From positions 19,624,309 to 19,688,308 of the forward strand of contig OY978525.1 in the NCBI GenBank assembly GCA_963854835.1: 64,000 bases of DNA. Direction: 5' to 3'. A program made the position numbers and the translations under genes. Source of the DNA: Megamerina dolium. Lineage: Eukaryota; Arthropoda; Insecta; Diptera; Megamerinidae. Shown here piece after piece: positions 11,771 through 23,526 of this stretch (position 1 is the first letter of the stretch; each line of letters starts with the position of its first letter). The notes beneath the pieces were generated by a model that saw nothing but the letters and a program-made list of their open reading frames with translations, ran no database searches and was not told the origin of the DNA.

Positions 11771-11826
11771 TCCATGGCTTGTGCAGCGTCTTTTAACGAG
11801 ACACTGCACAAGCCATGGATGATGAT
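11764..11826. repeat. Perfect 23-bp inverted repeat
   Basis: Positions 11764-11786 and 11804-11826 are exact reverse complements, with a 17-nt loop. The arm includes CCATGGCTTGTGCAG. One arm is part of the transposase reading frame of fragment B and the other is an inverted copy of it, so the palindrome arose from the element sequence. Confidence 0.92.
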
Positions 11827-11879
11827 AGACTTTATCATTACCGTAGCCCCAAAGAATAAGAATGTCAAACTCTACATTT

Positions 11880-12595
11880 CGAGGAACTACACGTCCAATA
11901 ATTATTCACACAATAGGGCCATTGTTTCAGCAGCTGTATGTGCTGCCGTCCTGCTGAAAATAAACATCGTCCACGTCCAATTTCAGGTCAAGCAAAGTCA
12001 GTGAACATCGTTCGATAAAGCAATCCATTTACTGAAATGGTGGCATCAGCATAATTTTCAAAGAAATATGGACCATTGACACCGCAACTCCGAAAACCGC
12101 ACCAAACTGTCACTCGTGTTGGATGGAGAGGTTGTTGGAACATTTCTTTTTTATTTTCGGAACTCCAGATGCTACAGTTTTGCTTATTCATTAACGTACA
12201 CAGACAGATGAAAATAAGTCTCATCACTCAGAATAATTTTGTTTGAAAAATCATTATCTTCTTCATGCATTTCCGGCACCCAATCAGCGAATATACGCTA
12301 GTTTCCATGGCTTAAAGGCTTCTTGTGTCAAGTGCACCTTATAAGGATGTAGGCCAATATTTTTATGCAAAATACGGTGCAAAGTTGCTTTGGATATGCC
12401 CAATTCTTGTGATAGTCTCGAAATGGAGAAACTTGGGTTTTTAGCCACACTCTCAGTTATAGCTGAGATTTTTCAGTTAACCTAGCCGAACGACCACGAA
12501 ATTGGTTTGTCAAATGTCAACGAATGACAGTTGTATGTTGATACCTGAAAAAATAAAAAAGAAATTAAAATGACACCTCGTGTTGAAATACCCTG
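11880..12595 (-). pseudogene. Tc1/mariner transposase fragment A
   Basis: Reading the minus strand from 12595: the end CAGGGTATTTCAACACGAGG, then SQLSRELGISKATLHRILH-like sequence near 12400 (second helix-turn-helix), KPWKLAYI near 12310, SDETYFHL near 12215, then ENKKEMFQQPLHP, RVTVWCGF and GPYFFEN near 12050-12160, then VNGLLYR near 12020 and a degraded FQQDG region near 11960. The order is that of an IS630/Tc1/mariner transposase. Stops (for example after the KQNC region) and shifts make it non-functional. The matching left terminal repeat was not found. Confidence 0.75.
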
Positions 12596-12599
12596 TATG

Positions 12600-13368
12600 T
12601 CCGTCACCAAATCGATGAATATTCAACAATGAATTCTCAGACATCGAATGAATCGAGAAATTTTGATCGTCCGCCTGATTTTCATTAATTTCGACAATAT
12701 ATTCGGCAATATATTGTCAATGGTTTCTTTGAATTAGTTCAACTTACTGGGTTGGTCGATCAAGCAACCAAAATCTCCCCTTCAAGCTCGAAGTAATAAC
12801 TAATTTTATAATAAATTTTTACAATTTCCATTGTAAAATTACAGACCGTAATTTATTGTCATTTTTGTTTAAATTTATATCTGAGAGTTTTAAAATTGCA
12901 GGGTTGTACTTTTGACACTACCAAATAGATAAACCTAGAAAAATTCGAATTCAACAAATTATTCTTCTAATATATAAATTATTTTCTTAGCTCTTACAAG
13001 TTTGTATTCATAAAATGTTTTGACTGGAACAGTTGCTCATAGTTTGACATGAAAATAGCTAATAAATGACAAATCTTTTATCCGTCGGCGATTCAGTCTC
13101 TTGATATTTTTAGGGATCGCGTATTTAATTTAAAATCAAGTGCAATTTTCAATATAATTCTATTTGCCATAAATTATAATTTAAGCAATGAGAAATCTAC
13201 ATTGATCGTTTATGACATATGACCTATGATTATTATGACATGATAACTTTATGACTAAACTCAGGGCTCTTGCCCATCTCTCCTCTCTCTCATCAGTCAA
13301 TATAATTAGTATCACAACATATCGTCATTACTAGCATTACATTACATTGCATTAGTTAATTTTTCGAC
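12600..13368. other. Non-coding DNA
   Basis: A 10-bp perfect hairpin (GACAATATAT, loop TCGGCA) lies at 12693-12718. Nothing else recognised. Confidence 0.5.
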
Positions 13369-13421
13369 TTTTTAAGCATATTCCTTCCTTCCTTATGTGG
13401 CCATAACAACCGAATATCGAT

Positions 13422-14441
13422 TTAGGCCGAAAATAACATGCTTCGCCAGCCATCTCTGTTCTTCGCTAGCTGGCGCCAGTTAGAAATTCCAAGCGCCGTC
13501 AGGTTCTCCAGTACTTGGTCTTTCCACCGGAGGTTTGGTCTTCCTCTTCTGCGTCGTCCTCCAGCGGGTTCCGAATATAACACCTTCTTAGCTGGAGCGT
13601 GTTCTTCCATTCGCTCGACATGACCTAGCCAGCGCAGCCGATGGATTTTGATGCGCTTTACTATGTCAATATCGGCATATAGCTCGTACAGCTCATGGTT
13701 GTATCTTATTCGGTACTCGCCACCAACGCAAATAGGTCCAAAGATCCTGCGTAGGACCTTTCTCTCGAAAACTCCAAGCATTCGCTCATCCGAGATGGAA
13801 ATTGTCCAGGTTTCAGCGCCATATGTTAGGACAGGCATGATGAGAGACTTGTAGAGTGTAGTTTTCGTTCTTCGAGAGAGGGCTCGACTTTTCAATTGCT
13901 TACTCAGCCCAAAGTAACACCTGTTAGCAAGAGTTATCCTACGCATGATCTCCAAGCTGACGTCATTACTGCTGTTAATGCTGGTTCCAAGATAGACAAA
14001 GTCCCTTACTACTTCAAAAGCGTAGTTGTCAACAGTGACGTGCTGTCCAAGACGCCGGGACTCTTTGTTTGTTGACACTAGATACTTCGTCTTGCCCTCG
14101 TTCACCGTGAGACCCATCCGACGCGACTCTCTTTCCAACTCTGAGAATGCTGCACTGACTGCTCGCGTGTTCATGCCGATTATGTCAATATCGTCGGCAT
14201 ACGCTAACAGCATGACACTTTTGTTGAAGATAGTGCCATTATGTCGTAGATCAGCAGCTCGTATTATTTTCTCCATAATAAGATTGAAGAAGTCGCACGA
14301 TAACGAATCACCTTGTCTGAAACCCCGTTCGGTATTAAAAGTTGCGGAGAGGTCCTTCCCAATTTTCACTGCACAACGGGAGTTATGCAGTGTCATTCTA
14401 CAAAGTCGAATGAGCTTTGCAGGAATACCAAACTCAGACAT
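13422..14441 (-). CDS. RTE polyprotein, 3' part: RT core and C-terminus
   Basis: Open for 339 codons from an internal Met; the coherent frame actually starts upstream at about 14519, right after the frameshift. It contains GFRQGDSLS (40-48), the catalytic YADD box within YADDIDIIG (81-89), the YLGTSIN block near 150, and LMPVLTYGAETWTIS near 205. The C-terminal region ends in a conserved RTE block: RWLGHVERM, a GRRRRGRPNLRW arginine-rich segment, and a final NRDGWRSM. The natural protein would be about 990 residues, normal for RTE. In this copy the catalytic RT lies downstream of the frameshift and would not be made from the endonuclease start. Confidence 0.9.
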   Translation of the reverse strand: MSEFGIPAKLIRLCRMTLHNSRCAVKIGKDLSATFNTERGFRQGDSLSCDFFNLIMEKIIRAADLRHNGTIFNKSVMLLAYADDIDIIGMNTRAVSAAFSELERESRRMGLTVNEGKTKYLVSTNKESRRLGQHVTVDNYAFEVVRDFVYLGTSINSSNDVSLEIMRRITLANRCYFGLSKQLKSRALSRRTKTTLYKSLIMPVLTYGAETWTISISDERMLGVFERKVLRRIFGPICVGGEYRIRYNHELYELYADIDIVKRIKIHRLRWLGHVERMEEHAPAKKVLYSEPAGGRRRRGRPNLRWKDQVLENLTALGISNWRQLAKNRDGWRSMLFSA

Positions 14442-14461
14442 TGTTGCGTAGAGGTAATCCC

Positions 14462-16399
14462 TTACCGGACTGTCGAAAGCGGCTTTATAATCAACAAATA
14501 GGTGGTGTGTGTCGATCTGTTTTTCTTGGTCTTCTCCAGGATTTGGCGCAGTGTGAAAATCTGGTCGATGGTGGATTTACCAGGTCTGAAGCCACACTGA
14601 TAAGGTCCAATCAGGTTGCTGAGCATAGGCTTCAACCTTTCACACAGTACGCTCGATAGAACCTTGTATGCGATGCTCAGGAGACTTATTCCACGGTAGT
14701 TGGCGCAAATTGTGGGGTCTCCTTTTTTATGTACAGGACAGAGAACACTGAGCCTCCAATCATCAGGCATGCTTTCATCCGACCATATTCTGCTTATGAG
14801 CTGGTGCATGCGGGTAAGCAGCTCATCGCCTCCGGTCTTAAACAACTCGGCAGGCAGGCCATCAGCACCTGCAGCTTTGTTGTTCTTCAGCCTTAAAATG
14901 GCCGTTTCAACCTCGTCATAGTCGGGTGGTGGAACATCAACACCATCATCTGTAATTGGGGTTATCGGGCAATCTCCTCCACTGGCGGAATTGTTCGTAG
15001 CATCGCCATTCAGTAACGTGGAGAAGTGTTCCCTCCATTGGCTCAGTACACTCTGGACATCTGTAACCAGATTCCCATTTCCATCACGACAAGAAGAGGC
15101 TCCGGGATTTAAACCTCCACTTAGGCGCTTGATCTTTTCGAAGAATTTTCGAGTCTCATTCTTGTCGGTACACATCTCTATCTCCTCACACTCACGTCTT
15201 TCCAACTCCCTCTTCTTGCGCCTGAAAAGACGTCTCTCTGCACTCCTTTTCTCTCTATACCGCTCCTTAACAGCTCGCGTTGCGCCTGCACGCAGGGTTC
15301 TTCTGTAGGCGGCGTCTTTCTCTGCGGTAGCGTCGCGACACTCCTGATCATACCACTCATTCCTCAGAGGCCGGTAGTAACCGATTACCTCCTCGGCAGC
15401 AGTAGTCATGGAGTGGGATATATGTGTCCACCGTGCGCATGTATCATCAAGTTGGGGAGTGTTCTGCATAAGCAGATCCGATAGTCGAGTGGAAAATGCA
15501 TCTGCTGTCTCTGGTGATCGCAACTTACTGACGTCGAGCTTTCTCTGTGTGGGACTTCTCTTGTTATTTGCGACACATAAGCGTGTGCGCACCTTAGCTG
15601 CAACAAGGTAGTGATCCGAGTCGATGTTGGCACCACGGATCGATTTCACGTCCATCACACTGGAAGCATGCCTTCCGTCAATCACCACATGATCAATTTG
15701 GTTTCTTGTACGATGATCTGGAGACAGCCATGTCGCTTTGTGGATGTCGAGATGCTGGAATCTGGTACCACCAATTACCATGTTTCGTGCTGCGGCGAAG
15801 TCGATCAGCCTCATTCCGTTATCGGAGGTGTTCTGGTGGAGGCTGAATTTTCCGACAGTTGGACCAAAGGTACCTTCCTTGCCCACCCTGGCATTAAAGT
15901 CGCCAAGCACGATTTTGATATCGTGGCGGGGGCAGCGGTCATAAGCTTCTTCGAGGCGCTGAAAGAAGCTCTCCTTGGTCACATTGTCCTTCTCATCCGT
16001 CGGAGCGTGGGCACATATAAGGCTGATGTTGAAAAATTTTGCCTTGATGCGGATTGTGGCCAGCCGTTCGTTCACAGGCGTGAACTGTGAGACAAGATGT
16101 CGTAGTCTCTTGCTGACCAAAAATCCACATCCTAATTCGTGCCTTTCAGCATGGCAACTGTAGTAGATGTCACAGGACGCTCTTTTGGAGCAGCCCTGTC
16201 CTGTCCATCGCATTTCCTGGAGAGCGGTGATGTCAGCTCTGTATTTTTCGAGGACATCAACCAGCTGGATAGAGGCACCCTCCCTATAAAGGGACCGGAC
16301 ATTCCAGGTGCATATCCGTAAATCATTGTCCTTTTTTCGTTTGCGGGGGTCATCAACAAAAGCGGTAGTCCTTATACGAGGCATTTTAGTTTTTTTCAT
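14462..16399 (-). CDS. RTE polyprotein, 5' part: endonuclease and start of RT
   Basis: 645 codons from the ATG at 16399. Endonuclease/exonuclease/phosphatase domain at about residues 27-275: TWN (31-33), catalytic-type QE (E62), HAPT (131-134), GDFNA (166-170), IDH (235-237) and SDH (261-263) are all present, so the nicking domain looks intact. A basic linker (330-420) follows. RT motifs begin near 500 with NNKAAGADGLPAEL, then NYRGISLL and QCGFRPGKST. The last 20 or so codons are out of frame: an A-run on the coding strand (plus positions 14520-14524) is one base short. The true frame continues into the 13422-14441 region. Similar proteins are often annotated in insect genomes as craniofacial development protein 2-like. 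Confidence 0.9.
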   Translation of the reverse strand: MKKTKMPRIRTTAFVDDPRKRKKDNDLRICTWNVRSLYREGASIQLVDVLEKYRADITALQEMRWTGQGCSKRASCDIYYSCHAERHELGCGFLVSKRLRHLVSQFTPVNERLATIRIKAKFFNISLICAHAPTDEKDNVTKESFFQRLEEAYDRCPRHDIKIVLGDFNARVGKEGTFGPTVGKFSLHQNTSDNGMRLIDFAAARNMVIGGTRFQHLDIHKATWLSPDHRTRNQIDHVVIDGRHASSVMDVKSIRGANIDSDHYLVAAKVRTRLCVANNKRSPTQRKLDVSKLRSPETADAFSTRLSDLLMQNTPQLDDTCARWTHISHSMTTAAEEVIGYYRPLRNEWYDQECRDATAEKDAAYRRTLRAGATRAVKERYREKRSAERRLFRRKKRELERRECEEIEMCTDKNETRKFFEKIKRLSGGLNPGASSCRDGNGNLVTDVQSVLSQWREHFSTLLNGDATNNSASGGDCPITPITDDGVDVPPPDYDEVETAILRLKNNKAAGADGLPAELFKTGGDELLTRMHQLISRIWSDESMPDDWRLSVLCPVHKKGDPTICANYRGISLLSIAYKVLSSVLCERLKPMLSNLIGPYQCGFRPGKSTIDQIFTLRQILEKTKKNRSTHTTYLLIIKPLSTVR

Positions 16400-16475
16400 T
16401 GGGGGGGTTTTTTATGTGGCGGGTCCCAAACCCAACGCACAACCTCTAACCGAGGAGATTTTTTTTAAGCATATT

Positions 16476-18281
16476 ATAAAGAATAATATGATATCAAATT
16501 TCGAATCAATTATTTAAATTGCTGACGCTTCAACTTAAAAAATAATATGAAAAATTTTAATTTATTTATCTCATTTTTGGTTATAAACAAAATATGCACA
16601 CAATATACACTCTCTTCAGCAATAAAATGACACTTGCCAACAAAAAAAAATTAAAAACTTAATAGTTTAACTTCGGTATTATTGACGCTTAGATACGCTG
16701 TGTTATGACAAATAATATGGTTGACATGATTTTCACCTGATAACGCCCTTCGTTCGGAAAATGCTCACAAGTTCATCAAAGAACTCATTTGTGTTGAGCT
16801 GCAGTTTATATATTTGTGTCCAAAACCTACGTTCGAAACTGGAGTTTTTTATGAGAGCTAGTCTTGGTTTTAATCCGATTTCATCCCTTCTGAAGCAAAT
16901 TCAGTAATTAGTGAATATAATCGTAGGTATAATCAGGTACGCGTGATTTTCATAATCGCCAGTACCAAATGAGTGTTACAAATGAAAGCACTTGACTTTT
17001 CGAGTTTAGGGTATAGCAACAACAATAACAACAAATTCATATGCAAAACTAATTAGTAAATTTTTTGAAGCGTGAAATCGAAAAATATTGTATATTTTTT
17101 GTGTTTTGTATTGTGATGGTATTTTATTTGTTTGTTTGTTGGCATTTATTTTCATTTTTGGTTTTTTCGTTTTTGTAAAATTTTATCTTAAACAATTTTC
17201 ATAATTTCAAAAATGATTATTGTTGTTGTTGTTGTTGTTTTGTTGCCGCTGATGTTATTGTGATTTCTATATAAACGCGCTGAGGTGTAAATATGAAAAG
17301 GCTTACAATATGTAAGTGTTGGCCGCAATATAGCCGCAACAGTCAGCAAGTGGCATCGGCAGCAAAAATGTTATAAATAGTTGTACAGTTACATAGAAAA
17401 CGAGAAACAAAAATACTCACTAACAACAACAAATGACAGCCAAATAAAGTGACGCAAAATATGTAGGTATATAATTTATATATGTGTGTGTGTGTGTGTG
17501 AATGCTTCCATATTAAATTTAAGCGCATAAGTGGACATTGTTATTTCATTCTATTTCACTCTTTTTATGCAGGATCACCATATATCATACCTGTCAGTTT
17601 CTATGGGTGCCATTTGTATGTGGAGAAATTATTTAATTTTATTACTATATTCCTGTGTTTTAATATTTTGCCACACTTGTGCACAAAAAATTTCGATAAT
17701 AACTTTTTTTTTTTTTAAGAAAGGAAATGGCTAACGTCATGATTTTTTGCTCCAACATTGTTGCCGCAGCCGCCATATTTTTTATCGCTTATGTAAATAA
17801 AAATGGCATTTCCGGTAAACGAGTTCATTATTGTTGTTATTATTGTTAACATTACTATTATTGTTGCTCAACAGTCAATGTAATTTATATGAATTCATGC
17901 GTGTGTGTGTGTGTATACATGTCATCGACAATGTAAGCATGTTGTTGCTAATTGTTGTTGTTATAATCATTATAATTACACAGTCATACAATAATAAATG
18001 TGTATACAAATATATTATACACATTTGTTAATATTGCCATAAGTGTTGATAATTTGGCATCCGTTGTATTTAATTGTTAAAAAAATGCGTTTATATATCA
18101 TTGTTTATGTGTGTGTTTGAGGGTAAGTATTGTCTATATATATATATATTTATAAATGGTGTTGAAACGAATTTAATTTACTTTCAACATATCACTTAAT
18201 TTTTATTTATTATTATTTATCATAAATAGCTGCGTGAGTTGTTATTGTTGTTTTTAATATTATTTATTCTGAATTAAAATA

Positions 18282-18286
<5 letters not shown>
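16476..18286. other. Microsatellite-rich non-coding DNA
   Basis: Holds (TTG)n at 17220-17240, (TG)9 at 17483-17500, a GT run near 17899-17915, a 10-T run near 17705-17717 and a short TA run near 18136-18150. No coding signal. Confidence 0.6.

Positions 18287-18347
<61 letters not shown>
18287..18347. repeat. (AT)n microsatellite, about 60 bp
   Basis: Uninterrupted alternating A and T. Length in the assembly may be unreliable because such tracts slip. Confidence 0.95.
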
Positions 18348-18350
<3 letters not shown>

Positions 18351-19330
18351 TTATTGTTGTTTTTCGTTAACACTCGTAGTAATGAACTTTAATTTGGGTA
18401 GTTCATTTTGTGTGACAAAGAGAGGTAGGCCCACTTAGGCCACCAAGTGTTCCCAGCATCGATTTAACGAGAATTGAAATAAATTTGAATTCAATGTATA
18501 ATGTTTAGACTATGTTAATTCATATTAATTACAAAAAGTTTAAAGCGTACAAAGTCATGAAAAGTGGTTCTTGTCAATAAATTTCAAAACATGAAGCAAA
18601 TTGATTATTGGTACGGCATATGGCTTTAAATTGAAACTGATACCTTTCCGTAAAAGACGATTAGAACAGCAATGAACGTAGTGATTTGCACAATGACCAA
18701 TAATTTGGAAATGAGACAGCCGTATGAAATTTGGATGCCGAATTTCCTCTGAAAGTATTAAAATGAATGTCGAGCAGACATTTCAGTTAAGTATTTATGC
18801 GATGTTTATGTAGAATAAAGTCAAGTTTTTGCATCTACTCAAAATAATGGGTTAGGCATGGATTGATCGCTTTGCATTTAAGAATAAAAATAAGCTTAAA
18901 CAATCTGGTGTAGCGATAAGATCTGCTCCAAAAGAGACAAAGACAGATTCATCTGATGTAAACTCATTAATGGCGATACCCTAAATTTCGAAGTAAAAAT
19001 ATGTTAGGCACAGCAAATAATAGGATATAGAAACACAATTGTAAAAAAAAAAACTTTCTCCGATGTGGGAGGGGTTACGTGTTACATACATATAACAACA
19101 GGCCGGATATGGTATATGAACTAAAATTAATATACAATGGCTAAATTGAAACGGTATGCTCGTAGTTACATACATCAGGAAATGAGAAAAAGTACAAAGA
19201 GTCGCAGAGCTGTATATAACTGGCGCAATAATCACCACTCCTACAGTAGCGCTATACAAACTACTAAACTTACATTCAATAGGGCTAAGAATTTTGCCTT
19301 TTGGCCAGAGCAAGATACACAGAGGTTTAA
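18348..19330. other. Non-coding DNA
   Basis: No recognised family between the AT tract and the LINE remnant. The frame opening at 19137 is not itself a gene; its 3' part overlaps the LINE remnant in the wrong frame. Confidence 0.45.
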
Positions 19331-19339
19331 GCGCCATCT

Positions 19340-19840
19340 CGGACTACGTCAATCCTCAGGTCAACTTCAATGGTGGGCCCAGTGTAGTGATAGAGCAAAA
19401 CGGTTAGCGCAAGGACATCAACATGGATTGCCATTCCTACAACCTGTTTACCGACGGATAAAAAATGGCGGAGGGTGTTGGCGCTGCAGTGTTCTGTTCG
19501 GAGGTTGACCATAAACAGTCATATAAGATCCCGGATCACTGCAGCGTCTTTCAGGCTGAGATCTGCTTCGCTATGAAGGCAGCAGAGCTGGCACAGAGAT
19601 TGACGTAGCAATAATTCAGGAGGCGGAGTTCTTCTGGCAGGGATTTACCTCCTGCGAGACTGCAAAAATCATGCTTCGCACGCATGACAGCAAATACACG
19701 GACTACATTCTATCACTCCCAAAAGAGTATTGTAAATTACTGGTTGTAGTTCGTACGGGACACTGCCTTACTCCGTCTTACGCTGCAAAAATTGGTCTGG
19801 TTATTGGTATACTTACCTCACTATATCTATCACTTAGAAT
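19340..19840 (+). pseudogene. LINE RNase H and C-terminal remnant
   Basis: The plus strand reads DYVNPQVNFNGGPS, then NLFTDG and KMAEGVGAAVF near 19445-19495, then DHCSVFQAEI near 19536: the first two catalytic-region blocks of a LINE RNase H (TDGS, with S lost to a stop, and QAE). The block containing the third Asp and the helix with SKL is missing by deletion. The sequence resumes with EAEFFWQGFTSCETAKIML near 19620 and VVRTGHCLTPSYAAKIGL near 19748, the C-terminal GHC motif. The clade is I/LOA-like; exact family unassigned. Confidence 0.65.
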
Positions 19841-21170
19841 GTCTCCCCTAGGAATTTGAAATATTTATAAATTTCGCTCCCACAACTCCCAGAGTGCCTC
19901 TGGGGGTAACATTTTTATACCTTTACTGCCCTACAAAATGAACATAAGAGATACAAAATGGATTTTTTTTAATTCAATGCTAATTTACGCTAACATATCA
20001 TTGGCTTGGTCATATAATAAATATTCCGTAAATTGCAAACATACGTAATTATGTTGAAGTGATGATAATTATGAGAAAGATAAAAAAGGTATATCGAAAA
20101 AATTATTATCACTTTATATGAACACGATAATAACTTCACATGTCACTCCAACGTAATATGCACACATCCAAATACACATACGAGTACATATGTAGAGCAA
20201 AGTACAATCATGTAACTACAAAAAAAACCGCAAAAAAAGATTAAGTGTTGACAGGCTCAGAACCCAGAGAAATAGCAATTTTCCAACTAAAATTGAATTT
20301 GTGAACAAGAAGTGTGAGACCACAAACTAAAAAAACAACAACAACAATACATTTATGTCTAAAAGAACATATAATAAGGACAGTGATACAATATAGCATA
20401 GAACTCAAATTAAAGTTTATCATCATCATCATCATGTAAATTAATGCGTTGCTAATTAACACCACCGCCAACGCATAACCAACAAAAACTGCTAACTACT
20501 TACTATCACTCGGTACACTTTAAAGTCCATAATGCTATGCAAATATCGAGCATGTGCTCTGTATGTGTAATATGGCAAGCAATCGTCACAACAGTAGCGA
20601 AATTGACGCAAGAAATACAACAATAATAAAACGACAACACAACAGCACAAAATTATTGCATATGACTACTTCCATACCTATATAGAATGTATTGTAGGTA
20701 GCAAATTGGAACATTTTTATATGAATAACATTTATTGTAACTACGCTCATCTCACATGTGTCGTTTTAACCAAAATCCTGTCATAATATTATATATGCAT
20801 ATACGTGGGTTTTGCCGAAGTACAACCAAAACAAAAACAACAACAATAACGATCATCGTCAAGTAATCAACTTGAACCACTTGCATATGAACATTACCGC
20901 GTTATATTTACATACAAAAGAGCTAGTAAATCAACAGTATTTGTATCTGATCATCATCATCATCATCATCATTATCATCGCCAGCATAATCATATCAGTA
21001 GAAGCGACAGCAATAAAGTAGTAGAGTTCATAGGTATAAAATAATAGTAAATAGATCCCCTTTACCAAATTGTGTAGCAATTGCTACTACTTCATACTTA
21101 AACCAATATTTCATTCTAATTTCAATAATACTAAAAGTAGTACTGAATGATAAATTCAATTAGTCAAGTT
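19841..21170. other. Non-coding DNA with ATC repeats
   Basis: (ATC)n runs at 20418-20435 and 20950-20979. The rest is AT-rich with no coding evidence. Confidence 0.6.
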
Positions 21171-21174
21171 TTAA

Positions 21175-21390
21175 CTGTAGACTCGTGTGGTTTTCTGTGC
21201 AAACTCATTGAGTTCATTTTGTAACTGGGCAGTCGCTTTTGTAAAAAATATCCCAAGCTCTAAGAACTTATCCTCTATGACAGCTTCTTTTCCCAAGCAC
21301 CTGTTCTTAGGGCACCCGAAAGCTAGACATTCACTACTGAAGTATGCAACGTTCCTGTCGTCCTCTAGACACAATTCGCAAAATTCAGAA
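21175..21390 (-). pseudogene. Possible LINE 3'-terminal remnant
   Basis: The minus strand reads a Cys-rich block (CELCLEDDRNVAYF), CLAFGCPKNRCLGKE and IEDKFLELG, then NEFAQKTTRVYS and a stop. The pattern C..C.ED......C.AFG..R.RCLG, followed by a short helical end, resembles the C-terminus of I/LOA-like LINEs, but the match is weak and from memory of the family pattern only. Confidence 0.35.
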
Positions 21391-23495
21391 AATACAGAAT
21401 TATTTTCCCAGATTCAATGAATGTATTTTTTAAATGTAATAAAACAAGCCGCGGATGCTCAACCTCTGCAGGTATGTGATGAGAGCCCCACCTCTGACCA
21501 TTATGGTCTGCACTCACTCATATATGTCATATCGATACTCCTTGGAAAAGAATATCTTCGTGACGAACCCTACAATATTTCTCAAGTCACTATTGCTGAA
21601 GTGTGATAAAACCCTTGATGACCCTTACAATGGTTTTCAAGACGTGAGTGCTCCGCCTCAGCAGGTATGTGGTTCTGCTGTGTTGAGCTACACGTTTGAA
21701 AATTTTGGTCTGATGAATAACTATTCATGCTCATGTTTTTCAAGTGACTATTGCTCAGCTTTAGTAGATCTGTGGTTCCGCTCTACTGAGCTGCGTCAAT
21801 ATGATCAAGGAGATGAACCTCGTATACAATCGCTAAAATGGTTGTCCAGTCACGCTAGCTCAGACTCAACAGTTATGTGGTTGTGTTCTGGTGAGGCATC
21901 ATTTCCATACATAGATTTTTTTCTAACAACAGTCTTTTTCTGGGAGATTATATGCAGTCCTTCAAACCACCTCTCGTAAAGTAAGAAGATTCAGATCGAA
22001 ATCATAAATGATGATCAAAGATAAAGGCGCAGCGATATCCTGAAACCCTTCATGAAAGGATAAATCCTATAAGCAGGTATGCTTACCTAGACTCTAAAAA
22101 CTAATAATTGTTATATGTTGAACATAGAAGAAATACCGCTGTGCGGCTTGGACTTTGGGAAGCTCTAGAGAACTGCGTCCGAATGCTAACAGGAGAAGAG
22201 TCTTGCGATTCCAATAAGTTCTGACTATCAGACCATAATTAAATACTATTGCTGAAAAACATGTAACGACTATTCCCTTAATTAGGACTTCTTTGAAAAA
22301 TGATATTAGGTTTTTTCTATCTGATGCTATGCATGTATAACTAGATACAGATGTGAAAATAAGTAGTAAAATTTTGGAATAAAGCCCATATGATGTTGAT
22401 GATTGTTCATGATCACCAACAATATATTTACTACAATTTGGCTTTGAGTTTCATTGCTCTTACATATGTACTCTTGCTCTCATTCTCCCTCTCCTTCATC
22501 CTCCTTCTCTCTCCCCCGTTATCATTTGATTGCATTTCAAATGCAATTGTGATTATGGTAGGTAACTATAAGGACAACAACCATAACAATGTCAACGTCA
22601 TCAACATAATTGCACATAGGCGTGCATTATGAGAATTTTTTACGAATTTGTGTCTTACGGCGGCACATAATTCACAGCTGTTGGGGTATGTCTCTAGTAT
22701 ATTCATGTTTGCTATTTGCACTACATTGACTACATTCAACTACTACAACATTACACAGTATCCATCGTACTTTTGATGTAGATTTTTATATATGATCATC
22801 ATCATCATCATCATTATCATCGTAATTATCATCACATTCATTATTATCATCTGTCGTCATCGTCATAGTCGTTGTCATAGTCTATCGTTTTGTCGTTATC
22901 GTCATTGTTGCATAAATTTTATTGGCAATATACTTGTTGTTGTTGTTGCTGCTGCTGCTGCTGTCGCTGTCGCTGTTGACACTCCCTTTGTAATTCCAAG
23001 CATACACAGCTAAACATACAGACATACATCCGTGAACCGCAAGCACTGCAACAACAACAACAACCACAATGACGACAACGATGACATTCACTCGTGGAAA
23101 ATTGCATCAAAAATGCTTTACATATGCTTTGCATTGCGTACGTATTTGCAACAGTGGTATAAGTACATGCATATACTAGCGCGACCTCCTCTTCGTTTCT
23201 CCCTTGTCATAGTACTTTACTCGAATGTCATTTTTCGCGCTCAGAGTGTTACCGAGTATGTTTTGATTTCGTTATGGATTCTTTATTTTATGCGTTTTAT
23301 TACTTTATTTTCATCTTCTTCGCTATGCGCCAAGCATATGCAAAAGTGCATAGCTCATTTTTGCAGTAATCCCTTTTATTGTTATTATAGTTGTTGTTGT
23401 TGTTGTTGTTGTTGTTGTAGTCACAGTTGATACATTGTTGAATTAATTGAAAATTGCGTGCGTCGGTAGTCATGGATTCACTTATCATTTTATGC

Positions 23496-23526
<31 letters not shown>

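Larger units (their letters stand above)
13383..16461 (-). mobile_element. RTE-clade LINE, apparently full length
   Basis: A 3.08-kb element on the minus strand. The 14-bp sequence TTTTTAAGCATATT occurs perfectly at 13369-13382 and 16462-16475 and is read as the target-site duplication. The 5' UTR is only about 62 nt and the 3' UTR about 40 nt. The 3' end is not poly(A) but short AAGG repeats (minus strand ATAAGGAAGGAAGG), as is usual for the RTE clade. One coding region carries an AP-type endonuclease followed by reverse transcriptase, with no RNase H. The single visible lesion is a one-base frameshift at 14520-14524. Fragments of related copies lie at 33496-33672 and 38915-39364. The direct duplication and near-intact frame suggest recent insertion. 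Confidence 0.9.

Noticed and set aside
13438..16517. Many plus-strand open frames opposite the RTE element
   Set aside because: They are antisense shadows of the RTE coding region; the minus strand holds the conserved motifs.
19137..19508. 123-codon plus-strand open frame with basic N-terminus
   Set aside because: Its second half overlaps the LINE RNase H remnant in the wrong frame, so it is a chance frame.
20418..20979. CRISPR-like spaced ATC repeats
   Set aside because: The repeats are trinucleotide microsatellites with no regular unit-spacer structure, and the genome is eukaryotic.
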